DNA of 64,000 nt, taken from Tetrahymena elliotti 4EA (taxonomy: Eukaryota > Ciliophora > Oligohymenophorea > Hymenostomatida > Tetrahymenidae). Below are positions 25,501-38,422 of this stretch, one piece after another (position 1 is the first letter of the stretch; each line of letters starts with the position of its first letter). The stretch spans positions 35,949 through 99,948 of the forward strand of contig AFXF02001845.1 of assembly GCA_000231825.2 (NCBI GenBank), read 5' to 3'. The position numbers were made by a program, and so were the translations under genes. The notes under the pieces are model-generated. The model saw only the letters and a list, made by a program, of their open reading frames with translations, was not told the origin of the DNA and ran no database searches.

Positions 25501-26933
25501 GTAATACAAGATATTTATTCAATTAGATTCTGACTTTATAAGATTCTCACTTTTATAAAATACTACCTAAAGTTAAGCTTTACAAAAGAACTTAAAAAGA
25601 AAAATTTCTCAAGTAAACTTAACTAAAATCTAATTTAGATAATGTATTTGCCCCATCAGAGGACTACTCTTCTTCTCCTTTACAATAGCAACGGTCTTTA
25701 GCTCCGCGTAGTACTTTCATTAACTCAGGATAAAGCTAACTTGCACATTAGTAACTATTTGAAAAAGTACGTATATCAGATGAGTAAAATTAACTAATTC
25801 CTTCTATTGAAAATGGCAGTTAAATGAGCAATAATATTGTAAGAAAATCAATAAAAAAAGATAGTTAAAAGCCTATCCAAAGAAACTCTCTATCTGGATA
25901 AACTGCTGTTGGGAGTACTTCATAATTTCGATCATCTTAAGTTATTTCATAGTAAAATGTATAAAATCTTTTCACATAGAATTACCATGGTATTTATTCA
26001 AACTTATCAGATAACTTGAATAGTCAAATGAAGAATGAACTAGGTTCTCCAACAAGTAATATTATGATTAATCATGCTGATGATGGAAGCTAAAATGTAA
26101 GCTAAGTTTTTGAAATGTAATCAAATCACAATGAAGATGAAGAAATCAACAAAATAAAAGTAATAAATAATAATAATTTGAATCCTAATTAAAATATGAT
26201 TCCAGAATAATAATCACAATTAGTCTAAGAACCCCCTAACTATATATATGCTTTAAATGGATAAAAAGATGTCTAATCTATTTTATCAAGTATTGACATA
26301 TCTGAAATGCAGTAAAAATCTTAACAATTCGATACTAGTTTTATTGACAAAAAATAAAATCTCCAAAGATTAAACAGCAAGAAAAAAACATTTTAACTAT
26401 CTGTTTTATATCCAATGATGTAATAATCTTATTCTTAGCAATCTTTCTCTGTTATAGATAACTAAAAGCCTGTCTAAAAAAAATCGATTCGAAACTCTGC
26501 TATGTTTCTAGATGAAGAAGACTATGAAAACTATCAAATATTAAAAGCATATTTCAATGAAATAAATAAAAAAAAAAGAAGAAATAGCTCTAAAGAAGAA
26601 TCCTCTCCTTATTTTTAGAAAGATGATACTTTAATTAGTTCTGATAAAAAATCTATGAAAGAAATAAAATTGTTAATTCAATAAGTAAATAGAGATAATA
26701 ATTATTCTGATCACTTATTTGGTCCTCTAGAATTTTTGTTTGATAAAATGTAGCAATTTAAAATATATTACCCATCATTTAACTGTGAGAAAGTCATATA
26801 AAAGCTTAATAAAAAAATAGTTTAAAATCAAAATTTCTAAAGAAATAAAACTCTCTTGACATAAAAATAAAAAACCATGGCTTCTCAAAAACAAAAATTG
26901 AATAAAATTGAATAATAATAATAACAATAATGA
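22507..26933 (+). CDS. Pore-less CNBD channel-like protein with zinc knuckle, paralogue 3
   Basis: Seven exons: 22507-22619, 22681-23186, 23267-23934, 24019-24559, 24626-24906, 25002-25154, 25224-26933; 1323 aa. Five of its introns match the sister genes in place and phase, so homology is secure: EGAQNRRKLF at 48-57, S1 at LYNPLIILKDIFLFF, S5 FVIHFSLCGLNII, S6 YLDIIIIIDLIIF, C-linker with SLETKAICVEYLE. Between S5 and S6 there is no TxGYGD filter and no recognisable pore helix; the segment reads FRIIFSRFLNYYQRYHYI. Predicted S4 lacks positive charges. The CNBD is also reduced: the cassette reads YSIQSQS and lacks the Arg. The knuckle is intact at C774, C777, H782, C787 (with NH in place of GH). 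The C-terminal element starts FGPLEF at residue 1253. Open frame over 4.4 kb argues against a pseudogene. Inference: a non-conducting regulatory or dominant-modulating subunit. Confidence 0.8.
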
Positions 26934-27567
26934 TGAAAAACCATTTAATATTTGTTCTTAATTTTCCAAATTTTGTGTAAATATTTATCTATTAATTATT
27001 TTTAATAAAAATATCTTGAAATGTTCTATTAAAAATTTATTCTAAATAAATAAAAAATTTTTGCTAATTCATTTAACAACAAAAAATACATCATATGATA
27101 TTATCAATATTATAGGCAAATCATTAATTTGTATTAAAATATTTTTAAATGAAATAAAATAACTCATAAAGTACCTTTTATAATAATCAAATAATTTAGT
27201 AATTGATTTAATTTTAGAAAAAGAAATAGTATTACTTTTGTTAAAAAAAGCTATCTCTAAAACATTTAATTATTATCCCATTAAATGGTTTATTTATTTA
27301 TCTAAATAGTATTAAATTAGAAGTTTTATTTAATTGGAAATATTAATAAATTAAATAATTTTCTAACTAATTGAATGAAACTATTATTTTTTTACTACTC
27401 AATATACATTGACTTTAAAAATTGGTTTTTAGAAACAGATTAGCAGAAAAAAGTTATCTTTTTTTCTTTTATAAATAGTCTCAACTAAATCAAAAATTAG
27501 TGAAATCTGTATTTTTTAAGTTTCTATTTCTTAGAAGAATCTAAAAATTTTAATTTAAATTAAGAGA
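26934..27567. other. Convergent spacer at the inversion point of the channel cluster
   Basis: 634 bp between the stop codons of two channel genes transcribed toward each other. A/T-rich, with no recognisable terminator, repeat or transposon that would explain the orientation switch. Confidence 0.4.
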
Positions 27568-30500
27568 TCATGAGTGAATAAATGAAACCATATTACTTCT
27601 TTTTAAAAATCCGTTTGTTTTTTATGGGAGTAATTTTCTTCTCTTACTTTGATGCATAGTCCATTTTAAAGAGGTTGCTTTTTTAGTCATATAAGGATCT
27701 CTTAATTGGTAGATAATAAGGGATTAATATTTTTTGTAAGCTTTTATAATGCTTGATTAGTTATATTTTGGATAGTAGTAAACGAATTCTTTAGCAATAT
27801 CAAAGAAGAACTCACACTTGCCAAACAAATGAAAATTTTACATTTTATTATCTTGATTCATTTCAACTTTTGAATTTTCTTTTTAGAGTTCCTTTTAGCC
27901 ATTATGAGAAGAAGTAATACTCTATTGTCTATTATTTTCTTTTGAAGGTTCTGATTAACTTTATTTATTACTGGGTGTTAAAGTTGATGGTAAATTAAAT
28001 CTCATTGCTTTTTTCTTTTTTTTAGTATTTAATTACTAACTTGTCAGCTGCTACATCCCAGAAACTTAAAAGTAAAACTTTTCTATTTAATTTTACATTT
28101 AACTGATAATAGAGTTTAGCATAGAAAGGGCTGGAGTTCCACTATTTTACTCATTTTATTAATTACTCTGCTAGTGCTGTTAATTTTATTATTGCTGTTA
28201 TTACTAAATCATAATGTTATTCTAGCTATTAATTTAACTTGCATCCTAAATTATTGGATCTTCATCTTAAATTGATCTTGAATGTTCAAAAGTGAACTTA
28301 AATTAATTCATATTACTCCTTTCTGAAGGTGAATTGAGTTAATTATAATTTATCTGAGAAGGTATTTATTGGTAGTTTTATAAGGAATGAAATTATTGAT
28401 TTTGTTATTGCTATTATAGCTGCTAAAACTACTATAAATGCTATTAAATTAATTACTGTTATTACATATATTACAGTTGCATAAATTAATTATATTTCTC
28501 TTTAAGGTTACTTTAATGATTACTTAAGATAGATCTTCTTTGGTTTTATGGGTTTAGTGTTTTTTCTATTGTGGTATGCTGTTAAGGATAATTATTTTAT
28601 TATGTTTAAATAGCATCCTCTTAGTACTTTTGTGAAACTTAATCAAAATAAATTGGGTTAGGTGAATTTATGATATTTTGAGAATATTATTCAAAGTTAT
28701 CTACTCTGGAATTTCTGGGTGTTTTAGTATTTGATTTGGATCTTCGTGGCTGAAGCTAATACTAATAATATTATTAATACCCAGGTTCATTTTTTTTATA
28801 AAAATTTTGGTTGCTTGCAATATTTAATGAATCAGTGTGAATTTCTGAATCAAATTTAGAATCCAGAGGCATTTAGGTGGGCATTAGGTTTGGATTACTA
28901 TTGAGGCTGTTATTAGCTTATTCCTATTATTACTATTATTATTGCTGTTATAATTAAGGCTGTTAGGGGTATTTTTCAGCATCACTACTGTCACTTGAGT
29001 CTTCACTTTCACTTGTTGTAACAAAAGAAGAAGATGATGATGAAGAAGAGCTAATTGCTTATTTTTAGTTGAATTGATTAAAGAAGAAATTACTCTCACT
29101 TTTTTATTACTTAAATCCTTTCATTTTCATTTGAGGGTAATTGTAGGAAACTTCATCTTTTTCTTCATCTTTTTTTAAGAAATAAGAAAGCTTTATTTTA
29201 GGACATCTTAAATAGAACTCCTTATCTTTTTCTATCATCGTACACTCTTGCTGCACATCAGTTTCTTCATAATCCTCATATATTTCTTTTACAAGACTCC
29301 ATCTAATCAATTTTAATCCTTATCTTATAGTTTCATTATTACTAAATGAAGAAATTTATTTCTTTTTGTCTCTCTTATTTGTTTTTGTTCTATCTTATTA
29401 AATATTTAAGACCAACTTGTTAAAATAAAGAGACTTATTTATTTTGTAGCACACTTAAGGACAACTATAAAGGTTATGCTAGAATTATCCACAACTTTTA
29501 CAAGGATATTAATACCTTTTGTCATTTAAAAATTGATCCCTCAAGCAGCATGCTTTTTCCTTTTAAGATAAAGATAACTTTAAAATAAATATAGGAGTAA
29601 ATTAATTAATAGCTTACTCTATCTTAGCCAAACTACTTTATTATTTCTTCCCATTAATGAAAATCAACATATGCTGCTGTTGTAATACCCTTGCTTCTAA
29701 TAGATATTTCAGATGGCTATTAAGTAAGAAAGCACTTTAGATCGATCATTTTTTCATCATACTTTACATTTTATTAAAAATTATTATTATGTTCAATTCT
29801 ACTTTTATTAAACTTAAATTACATCACATAAATTCATAAAATTTCCATTGTTGGCTATAAAATACTCAGTCTGTCCTTTAGTGACAAAAAATAGATGTTT
29901 TAAGAGCTAACCCTTCTAAACAAGTATTTCACCTGGTGCAAACCTTCTTTCTTTCATTACCAGACTAAGTTAAATAAGAAATTGTTAACTAAATGTTCCT
30001 TTGATTAGTTTGATTGTTTTAAGGATTCTCCCAAAATATTCTTTAAGAAGCTCATCTTTTATTTCCTAAGAACATGTTTCTAGGATTTTAGAACCTTTTA
30101 ATTTTTAATTTTAATTACATCAAAAATATATCATCTATTAATTTATCTTTACCTTCAGTAATATTTGAGTCTTGAAAATCTTCAATAAATTCTAGATACT
30201 TTAAAACTCTCATTTGTGTTGAAAGCTGAACTTATCTTTCATTCATATAACTTGAAATTAAGCTTTGTTTATTTCTAAACTCTTTAGATTTTCTCTATAT
30301 ATCTTAAATAATACTTCCTATTAAATTTACACTGAATGCAAATAAACCACAACTAATAAAGGCCATAGCTAAAACATATATCTTTTCATAATAATTTGAA
30401 GGGTGAATGTCACCATAACCAATAGTACACATTGAAATCATAGTAAAATATATAGAATTGATATATTATTCACCAGCAGAAGCATTCAAAAGATCATTTT

Positions 30501-32144
30501 GTCTAATCCAATTATTAGTTTTTCCTTGCTGTTCACTATAAACCCCAACATAATGAAATCCACAGCCAAAAATATGAATTGAAAGAAATATTAAGCAAAA
30601 TAATTTAATCAGTTCCTATAGTGAAGAAAGCTTTTAATAAAGCTAAAGATTTAAGTTTGTTCTCTCTATTTTTTCTGTAATCTAATTTTGTTTTAACAAC
30701 AAAAATAAATTTTATAATATTTCATCAATTAAAATTCAATTATAAAAAGAATTTATTGATTAAAAGTTGATGAAAAATTATGAAAATATTTACTGAATTA
30801 ATCATGAAAATAAGAGCAAGAAAATTGAGAAATTTATAATCCATGATGAAGTTAATCGTTAATAAAGTTAAACTGATCAAATTAGTTTTAAATTTTTCTT
30901 TGAAGTATTTTTCATAAATTCTAATTCGAGTCATAACAACTTCACCAAATTCATAAAATCCTGTATGAAAACCTATAAAGATATCACCAACAAATATTCC
31001 AACTTAGAAGTAATTCATAATTTTTAATATTTGCTTTTAAGATTCATTTAAATCAAAGCTCCATTCGATAGGTATAGCCAATAAAAAGAAGAGCACTAGA
31101 AGAAGAAAAATAATTTCCCAAATAAGAATGAAAGGATTGTTTGGCTTGAAGATAATAACTTGTTTTAAAATCTATTTAAATAGTTTTTTACAACTAATCA
31201 TTAAGTTGAAAACAGATTTTTTAAGCATGGAATCTTTGTGAAAATCAGAAAAATTGTAGCTAGAGAAATTGATTTCACGAACAAAATTAATTCTTTCGAA
31301 AATATTTCTGTGCTTAACTTTTTGAATTTCATCAATTCTCTTTCTTTAGCTTTTCTGAATGATGATTGCATTATCACCAATAATTCTATATTAAAGAACT
31401 GATAACATGTTATGCTTTTTGTACATGAATCTTACTAGAAGTGATTTTACAAATTAAAGGAGATATGAAAAAATAACTATTTAATTCCTAAGCTTTATAG
31501 CTTCTTATCCTTCTTCATTTTATTTTGTGTTCACTATTTCATCTGCTTGATTATTTTCATATTAAAAATAGTCTTCAGATATACCATTTCCTATTGTAAA
31601 CGGTTGTGGATCTTTATTCTACTATTAATCATTTATAGATTTAATTTTCTACTATATATATGAGTTTCCCTTTTTTTGATTTGATTTTATAATCTGCTGA
31701 ATATCATTAAGGTTAATTTCTTTTTTAGATTTTGTTCTTGCTATTTCATTCACTTTTGAGTTCCTTTTCAGATAATCCGTAGAAGTTACATCCAAATTTC
31801 TTGATTGATGATTCTCTTCTATAGCTAGTTCTAATTTAGAATTTGTCTTATCTTATCTTTCGGAATAGTCTATATCTCTATTTTTCAGACTTTGATTCGA
31901 AAATATATTGTCATAACCATTAAATTCTTAAGAATAGGAATTAACATCACCTCCTTCACTTGCTTTCCTATTTAATATGTTTGTTTAAGAGAAAAAGTCT
32001 GATCCATTAAACATTCTTCTTCTATTATTTGCTCCTTCAACATTAATACCATAATCGTTACTATGGAAATAATTAATTTTTTTTAATAAAGAAAGATTTA
32101 ACATAAGTAAAATACGTTGGGCTTATGGCTTGCTGAAGACTCAT
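27568..32144 (-). CDS. CNBD potassium channel with zinc knuckle, paralogue 4
   Basis: Six exons: 32144-32116, 32060-30794, 30681-30153, 30094-29823, 29761-29618, 29559-27568; 1410 aa. N-terminal EGANNRRRMF at 18-27 after a very short first exon. S1 is at FILIWEIIFLLLV; S2-S3 carry the shared IDxFIGFHTGFYEFG-type element; S5 HIFGCGFHYVG; pore SMCTIGYGD with the filter from G520. CNBD-like fold: APGEILVQKGQ, cassette Arg kept (ISIRSKG), FGE replaced by KCFLT. Zinc knuckle at C767, C770, H775, C780 (QH instead of GH). Then EKDKEFYLRCPKIK, an acidic-serine cluster, long poly-Gln segments written in mixed TAA/TAG/CAA codons, and FGKCEFFFD from 1326 with YYYPKYN. Intron positions match the plus-strand copies. 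Predicted K+-selective. Start: the only ATG giving the phase-2 first intron shared by all paralogues. Confidence 0.83.
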
Positions 32145-33395
32145 TTTTTAAATGGTTGGTGCTTATAAAATTAAAATAAATTTCTGTTTATAATTTTAGT
32201 ACACTAAAAATTAAAGTTATAATTAAATGTTATGTTATTACCTGTAGAAAATATTGTTTTAATAAAAAATAAATCATAAAAAGTTCACTTTTGTTTAGTA
32301 TTTTAGTTCAGTAATATAATACATTACTGTTATTAATTGCAATTAATACATCAAAAAATACATTAATTAAATATAAGTAAATTATAATTACTCTCATACT
32401 TTTTATTTTTCTTTAAGACTAATATGCTTCCGAATCTTTTTGATTTGATATTACGCTAATAATTCTTTATCAAACTATTCTAATAAAATATTTTTTTCCC
32501 CCAACAACTTAAAATAAACTAAAATGAAAAAATGAGTAGACTGAACAAAATTTGTATTTTTAAAATATCAATAAATGGTTGATATGAAAAAAATGAGGAA
32601 ATATCAATTTATTCATTGGCGTTTTTTTATAAAGTTCAAATTTCCTTTAATGAAAATAAAAAATAAATGTTGAAAATATCAACAAAGATTATTTTTATTT
32701 AGTCAAATTTCATAGTTTTTTTATTTTTTAAGGGTTATATTTGAAAATTACATTATTAATTATTAATATATTCATTTTAGAAGCTTTTTTAAGATTTAAT
32801 ATTTAATTTATCAAATTAAGAGAGACATATTAATACAATTAATATTTTAAATTGATAAAAAATGATTTTGCATAATAATATTATTCTTTATTTCTTTGAA
32901 TTTTATCAGTTATTAAAATTAATAAAGGCTTAAATTTTGATTTTACTTGTTCATTAATAAGCATATTATTTTATAGATTTTCAAAATAATTAAACTAAAA
33001 AAATTATTGAATAACTAAAAATTAACAAATTTTATGATTCCGTTCATTAGTAAGGCTTAAATTTTAATACATTAATATTTTATTTGTAGAGAGTCCCTAA
33101 AACATTTATTAATAAAACAATAAAAATGAACAGCTTCCAAACGATATTATAAATTTATATTAAATATTTATTCATTATTTTTACTTCATCAAGTTTAATT
33201 AATTATAAATGATCTTTTTTAAATGCTTTGCATGCCTATAAATAAATTTTTGTAGAGATTTCAATCAGAAATTAGATTACTAAATTAAATTTTATTTGAT
33301 CATATAATTTAAAAGAATAAAAACCCTAAGTTCTTGCAAATGATAATTTAATTTGATCATAAATATTTCGAATGAATAACTGTTTGATTTTGTTA
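32145..33395. other. 1.25-kb spacer between channel paralogues 4 and 5
   Basis: A/T-rich DNA with no open frame and no channel-like fragment that I could see. Contains the upstream region of the minus-strand channel to the left. Confidence 0.45.
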
Positions 33396-36300
33396 TCATT
33401 CTTTGGTTTTTGAATGACTTGAATTTGGCTACTGCATCTGTAAATTACTAAATTTTAGCTTTGTTGTGGGAGATTTCCAAATATCTTAAATAGAAACTAA
33501 TGAATGAACAGAGCATTCTTTAAATTAAATTTTTTTTTTAAGCTATTTATGAAGGTTTTTATTATTTTTATTTTATATTTTTTTGAATATTCTTATAATA
33601 TTTGATAAATTGCCTTTAGGGTAATACACAAAGTATTCCTTTTGCTTTTCAAACTCAAATTTCAGCTTTCCAAAGATATGATTTTTATTACTAGAGACCT
33701 GTGCATAATCAACTTATTAAAATGTACTTTCATGAATTGATTTATTTCCATCTATTTAAATCTAAGTTTTAGAAAGCTGCTTTACTTTATTAAAAAATGT
33801 ATTATAATCATTAGAAGCAGTTGCATAAATTGTTTTTTTCTTTTACAAATTGTTTTATTAGTTTCCAATAGCTTATTTATTAAGATTTTAGAATTACTGT
33901 AAAATAGTAAATTAAAGCATATTCACGCTCTTTTGTAAAGATTTTATCTGTTTATTAAAATTATTCTAATAAGAAGATAATTCATCTTGATAATAATCCT
34001 TATTTTTATTTATGTATGAACCTTAATGAATAACTGAAGCATTGTCTTCATAATTATTTTTTTATTGGTACTATATTGAGATTAAAGAATCATTATTGGT
34101 TTGTTACTGCTATTAATTTACATTATTTGAGACATTTGTATTTTTATTTACTTGTGGTTAATTTGATTATAATAAACTTTTACTATTTGCCTATCCAATA
34201 AGTAATTAAGAAGAAGAACCTCTTTATTCTTATTCTTTAATCTCATCAGAATCCTTATTAAATACTACTTCACCGAGATAAGATTAAAGCGGCTTTGATA
34301 TTTTAATAGGAAGATTTAAATAATTTTAATCAATTTAAGATTCAGAATTTTATTTCAGTTGTTTCTACAGAATATAAGATCTTTGATATTGAGACATAGA
34401 GGTGCTATTAATATTTTAATTGTTTATTTATTCTTAATATAAATCTAATCTAATATTTTCTTCTGATTACGGAATTATTTATGATGATTAAAATGATTCC
34501 TCTATTTCTTATTCTTCTTTTATCATGTTAATTGCTTAATTTTAAATTTATTTTCCATTGACGGTAAAATTTTAAAATACGTCTCCTATAACTTAATCAA
34601 TATTCTAAGGATTATCCTCTTTTTGCTAATGTTATTAATTACTAAATGAATCATTAAATTGGTTTTTAGAGTTTGTTGTCGAACTATTTTTAGAAACATT
34701 ACTCTCATCACTACTGCTATAATCATCACTAACATCGTCATCTTCTTCTTCTTCTTCATCTTCTATCCAGCTTTAGATTTATAAATGGAATATATCATCC
34801 ATATTTGAATTTTCATTATCTTTTATTCTCAGCCTCTTTTTCTATACATTTATTATAGGACATCTTTTAAAAAATTATCTATCACTTTCAAGAATTTTAA
34901 CTTCTTATATAATATTTATATTTGAATACTTATTGTAAAATTCAGAAACTTTTTACCACCTTAGTATTCTTAAAAAATTTCTAACGAGAATTTAATTTTT
35001 AAGTGTTGGGTATTTCATTCTTTTTGATATTTATACCCTTTTAGTTCTTTCTTATTAAGATGAATAGCAATGCCTTTAAACAATAATATCTTTTCTGGGT
35101 ACTAAGTGTAGTTAAGGGCAATCAAAAATATTATGTCTGAATTATCCACAGCTCATGCACTTAATATCACTATACTCTTCATTTTATAACTAATCTCTCA
35201 AATAGCAAAATTTTTCCTAAAATTAAATTAAAGTGAATTTGAGTATTAAAAGAGTTTAAAGAGATCTTACCTAATCAACTAAATAAAGTTTAAGAGTGTC
35301 TAAAAAATCTTCCATTGAAAAATATGCAACTATTGTTTTAGTTTAGCATCTTATAGAAATATCAACTTATTATCCAGTAGCAAATAATTTAAAATCAACA
35401 ATATTGACATCCTATTTAGAAATAAAAAAATAATTTTAGAATTTAATTTCAAAGATGATTTACATCAATCTTAAGCAAAGATCTTTGATATTCTTTATTT
35501 TATATAAAATACTCTATTTCTCCCTTTTAAATAAAGTATAAATACTGAAGAGGTGAACCTCTTGTAAACAGAATTTCTCCAGGACCAAGTATTTTTTCTT
35601 TCATCTTTAAGCTTATAGCCTATAGGAAAGAAAGACTAAAATATTTTTTTAATATTGAATTGAGCAAAATTTTAGTGTAATACTCTTATTAAACTTCCTC
35701 TCTCAACTCTTTTGGGCACTGACTCAATATTTAATACCCTAAAAATAACCAAACAGTTTTCATCAAAAAAATTTAAGAAATTAAAAAAATTATTTGATAG
35801 AAGAATATTCAAATTAAAATAAAAAATTTGAAAAAAGAATTCATATTTTCAGTTTGTAGTTACCTTTTGCTATTGTGATTTCTGACTCTTAGTGGAGGTA
35901 TTCTATATACTTGATTATTTTTATGTAAGTTTCTTTTTTTGTGCCTTTAAATTTAAGGTAATTTGATATTTCATATCTTTTTTATCTAAAAATTTGCTCC
36001 TTTTAGTTAATTTCTGCAAATATAGTGCCTATACAATTTACACAATAAGCAAATAAACCACAAGTGATAAAAGTCATAAAGCAGACATATATTTTTTCAT
36101 AAATATTTATGGGTGCAATATCTCCATATCCTATTGTAATCATAGTTATAATCGTAAAATATATAGAATTTATATATAATTCAACCCATTCTGATTCATC
36201 TAGTTTTTACATAGAAATCCAATTATTTTAAGGATTAAATTATCCACTTTATTTAGAATAAATTCCTATTAAATTAAACCCACATCCCCAAAAGTGAGCC

Positions 36301-38067
36301 ATTATTAAAATATATCCACTTAATTTACTTAATTAATATAGTGTAGGGAATTTGGAGGATATTTCAAAATGCTCATCTATTCTATTTATTTTTTTTCTAA
36401 TCTTAAAAAAATAATTTCAAGAACATAAAATAAAATTAAAAAGAATAATTTATACTTGATCAAATCTTAGAATAACTATAATACATTCTATGATACTGAT
36501 TTGCTTAATTAAACTCATAATAATCAAAATTATAGAACATATCTCTACCCAGAATTAAAATTTAACATAAGATTTTGCGATTTTGATCTTATCTAGCACT
36601 AATATACCTGACTCATAGTATCCTGTCTAGAAAGCTATAAAAATTTCAAGAATTAAACAAACAACAGCTGCAGAGTAGAATGATAAAAATTAAGGCCTTT
36701 ACTAAGCCTAAATAAAAAAGCATAATTTAATAGGAATTATTAGAATATGAGATACAAGTTAAAATAATAATATGATATTTAAGATAATAATAAGAGCATG
36801 ATCAGGCTTATATGCATATCCTGAAAATATTTGTAAGAAGTGACTTTCAATCTTTTACTATAATCTCTCTTTAATTTATTAACAAAAACTTTTATTTTTT
36901 TACTTTTTTTTAAATCTAGTATCAATAAAATTTTTTGACATTGATTGTGATTGAAGTGGATCAAAATACTTGCTTTGATCTTATTCTTCTATCTAAATTT
37001 AAGATTATTTTTACTGAGATAAAAATAAAATATTTTAATTGGTTTTATCATCAATCAACAGTAAGTGTATTTTTTTAAGGTTTATAGGGTTTTTATAAGC
37101 TATTTTTTTAAGTAAATTCATAGTAAACCTCTTCAAATAGGTGAAAATTACGAGATAATTTTTAATAGATACTGTATTTTCTAATTCTAAATCGTTTTGG
37201 ATGCTGCTTTACTATTCTTTAAATATTCTTTATGAGCTCATCATGTCATCTTTTTAATGGTCTTTAGAAATAATGAACTATTTAGATTCAAATAAATTTT
37301 TCTAATAAAATGATTCTTTTTTTTAAGGACTCCTTAAATCACCTAAATTATACGAAAATTTCCTTTTTGATGCCTTATTTGGTGAATCCTCAAGTTTAGC
37401 ACTAACTCTTTCATTAAGCCAAGCAATTTATTTTTGTAAAAAACTAAATGTCTAGTTTGGAGAATTATCTATTGTTGTCTAATTATTTGTATATATTTAA
37501 GTATTATTTTCTCTATTTGTATTTGAAAAAACTGTGTTAGCATAATACTCATTTGTTATTTAACTCTGCTCTTTCTTTAAGCTTATTTAGTCTTAATCTA
37601 AATATAACAACAAAATATATTGATTTTGAAATGCTGAAAAAATAGTTGAATTAAATTTGATTACAATTTGTTGAATTTTGATCTCTGCCATTTATATTAT
37701 TTAAAGGATATTAATGATAATTTTGCTCATCAATAAAATCTTAATCCTAAAAATCTTCAACATCTTATTTAGAAAATTACTAATTTCTATAAGATCCCTA
37801 AAATGAAATATTATTTTCTATTCCCTCAAAGAGCTTTCCCCTGTTTCTAGCCCCTTAAACATTAATCTTATAACTTGATTTGCTAAATATTATAAATTTT
37901 AATAAACAATTTTAAACAACTATAAATAGTCATTTATTTGAGAATATATTTTTGAAAAAATTTTGTTTAAAACAAGAATACTCTGCTAAGTTGAATGAAG
38001 AATTGTAATTGTTGGAGATATTTAGTGATATATCATTATTTGATAGCTTATTTTACTGCTCTTTCAT
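33396..38067 (-). CDS. CNBD potassium channel with zinc knuckle, paralogue 5
   Basis: Seven exons: 38067-37982, 37882-37665, 37597-36456, 36401-35864, 35738-35464, 35411-35271, 35216-33396; 1406 aa. N-terminal QGARNRGKLF at 38-47 (one Arg changed to Gly). Six membrane segments; S5 MAHFWGCGFNLIG; pore TMITIGYGD with the filter from G573; S6 GLFAYCVNCIG. CNBD-like fold GPGEILFTRGS, with the cassette Arg kept in ISIRCQT and FGE replaced by KLFAT. Zinc knuckle C820, C823, H828, C833 (CMSCGQFRHNIFDC). A related block ends in FFKRCPIIN. An acidic EEEEEDDD run follows, then a Q/N/S-rich tail and FGKLKFEFE from 1315 with YYPKGN. The exon carrying the knuckle again has its first Cys as the 20th codon. 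Predicted K+-selective channel of the same family. Confidence 0.83.
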
Positions 38068-38422
38068 TGTGTTTGCAAAAGCTTAGTTATAAGCTTGAAT
38101 AATTCTTTAAAATACTTTATTAAAATCCTACTTATGTTTATTTTAATTTCTACTAAATTTTAATTAATTTATTTATCGGCTAATTAACATCAAAGAATGT
38201 GAACCAAAAATTTTTCCTAAATCAATTAGAAACTATAGTAATTTTAATGGTAAAACTCCTATTTGTATTATTGAAGAACTACATAAATAATGCTTTTAAT
38301 ATTTATTGAAGTATATAATTAGAGTAATTCACTTTTTACTGTTATAAAACAATACATTATCAATTTATTTATTTGTTCATATTAAGACAGATATTTCTTT
38401 TAAAAGTAAAAGAAAAAGCCTA
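38068..38422. other. Short spacer upstream of channel 5
   Basis: 355 bp between the start of channel 5 and the stop of the next minus-strand gene. No feature other than A/T runs. Confidence 0.4.

Noticed and set aside
22507..26933. Channel 3 as a pseudogene
   Set aside because: All seven exons are open, splice sites and phases match the sister genes, and the knuckle and C-terminal element are intact; only pore residues are lost.
30740..30934. 64-aa minus-strand hydrophobic ORF
   Set aside because: It is part of channel 4 (S2-S4) that runs into an intron; not a separate gene.
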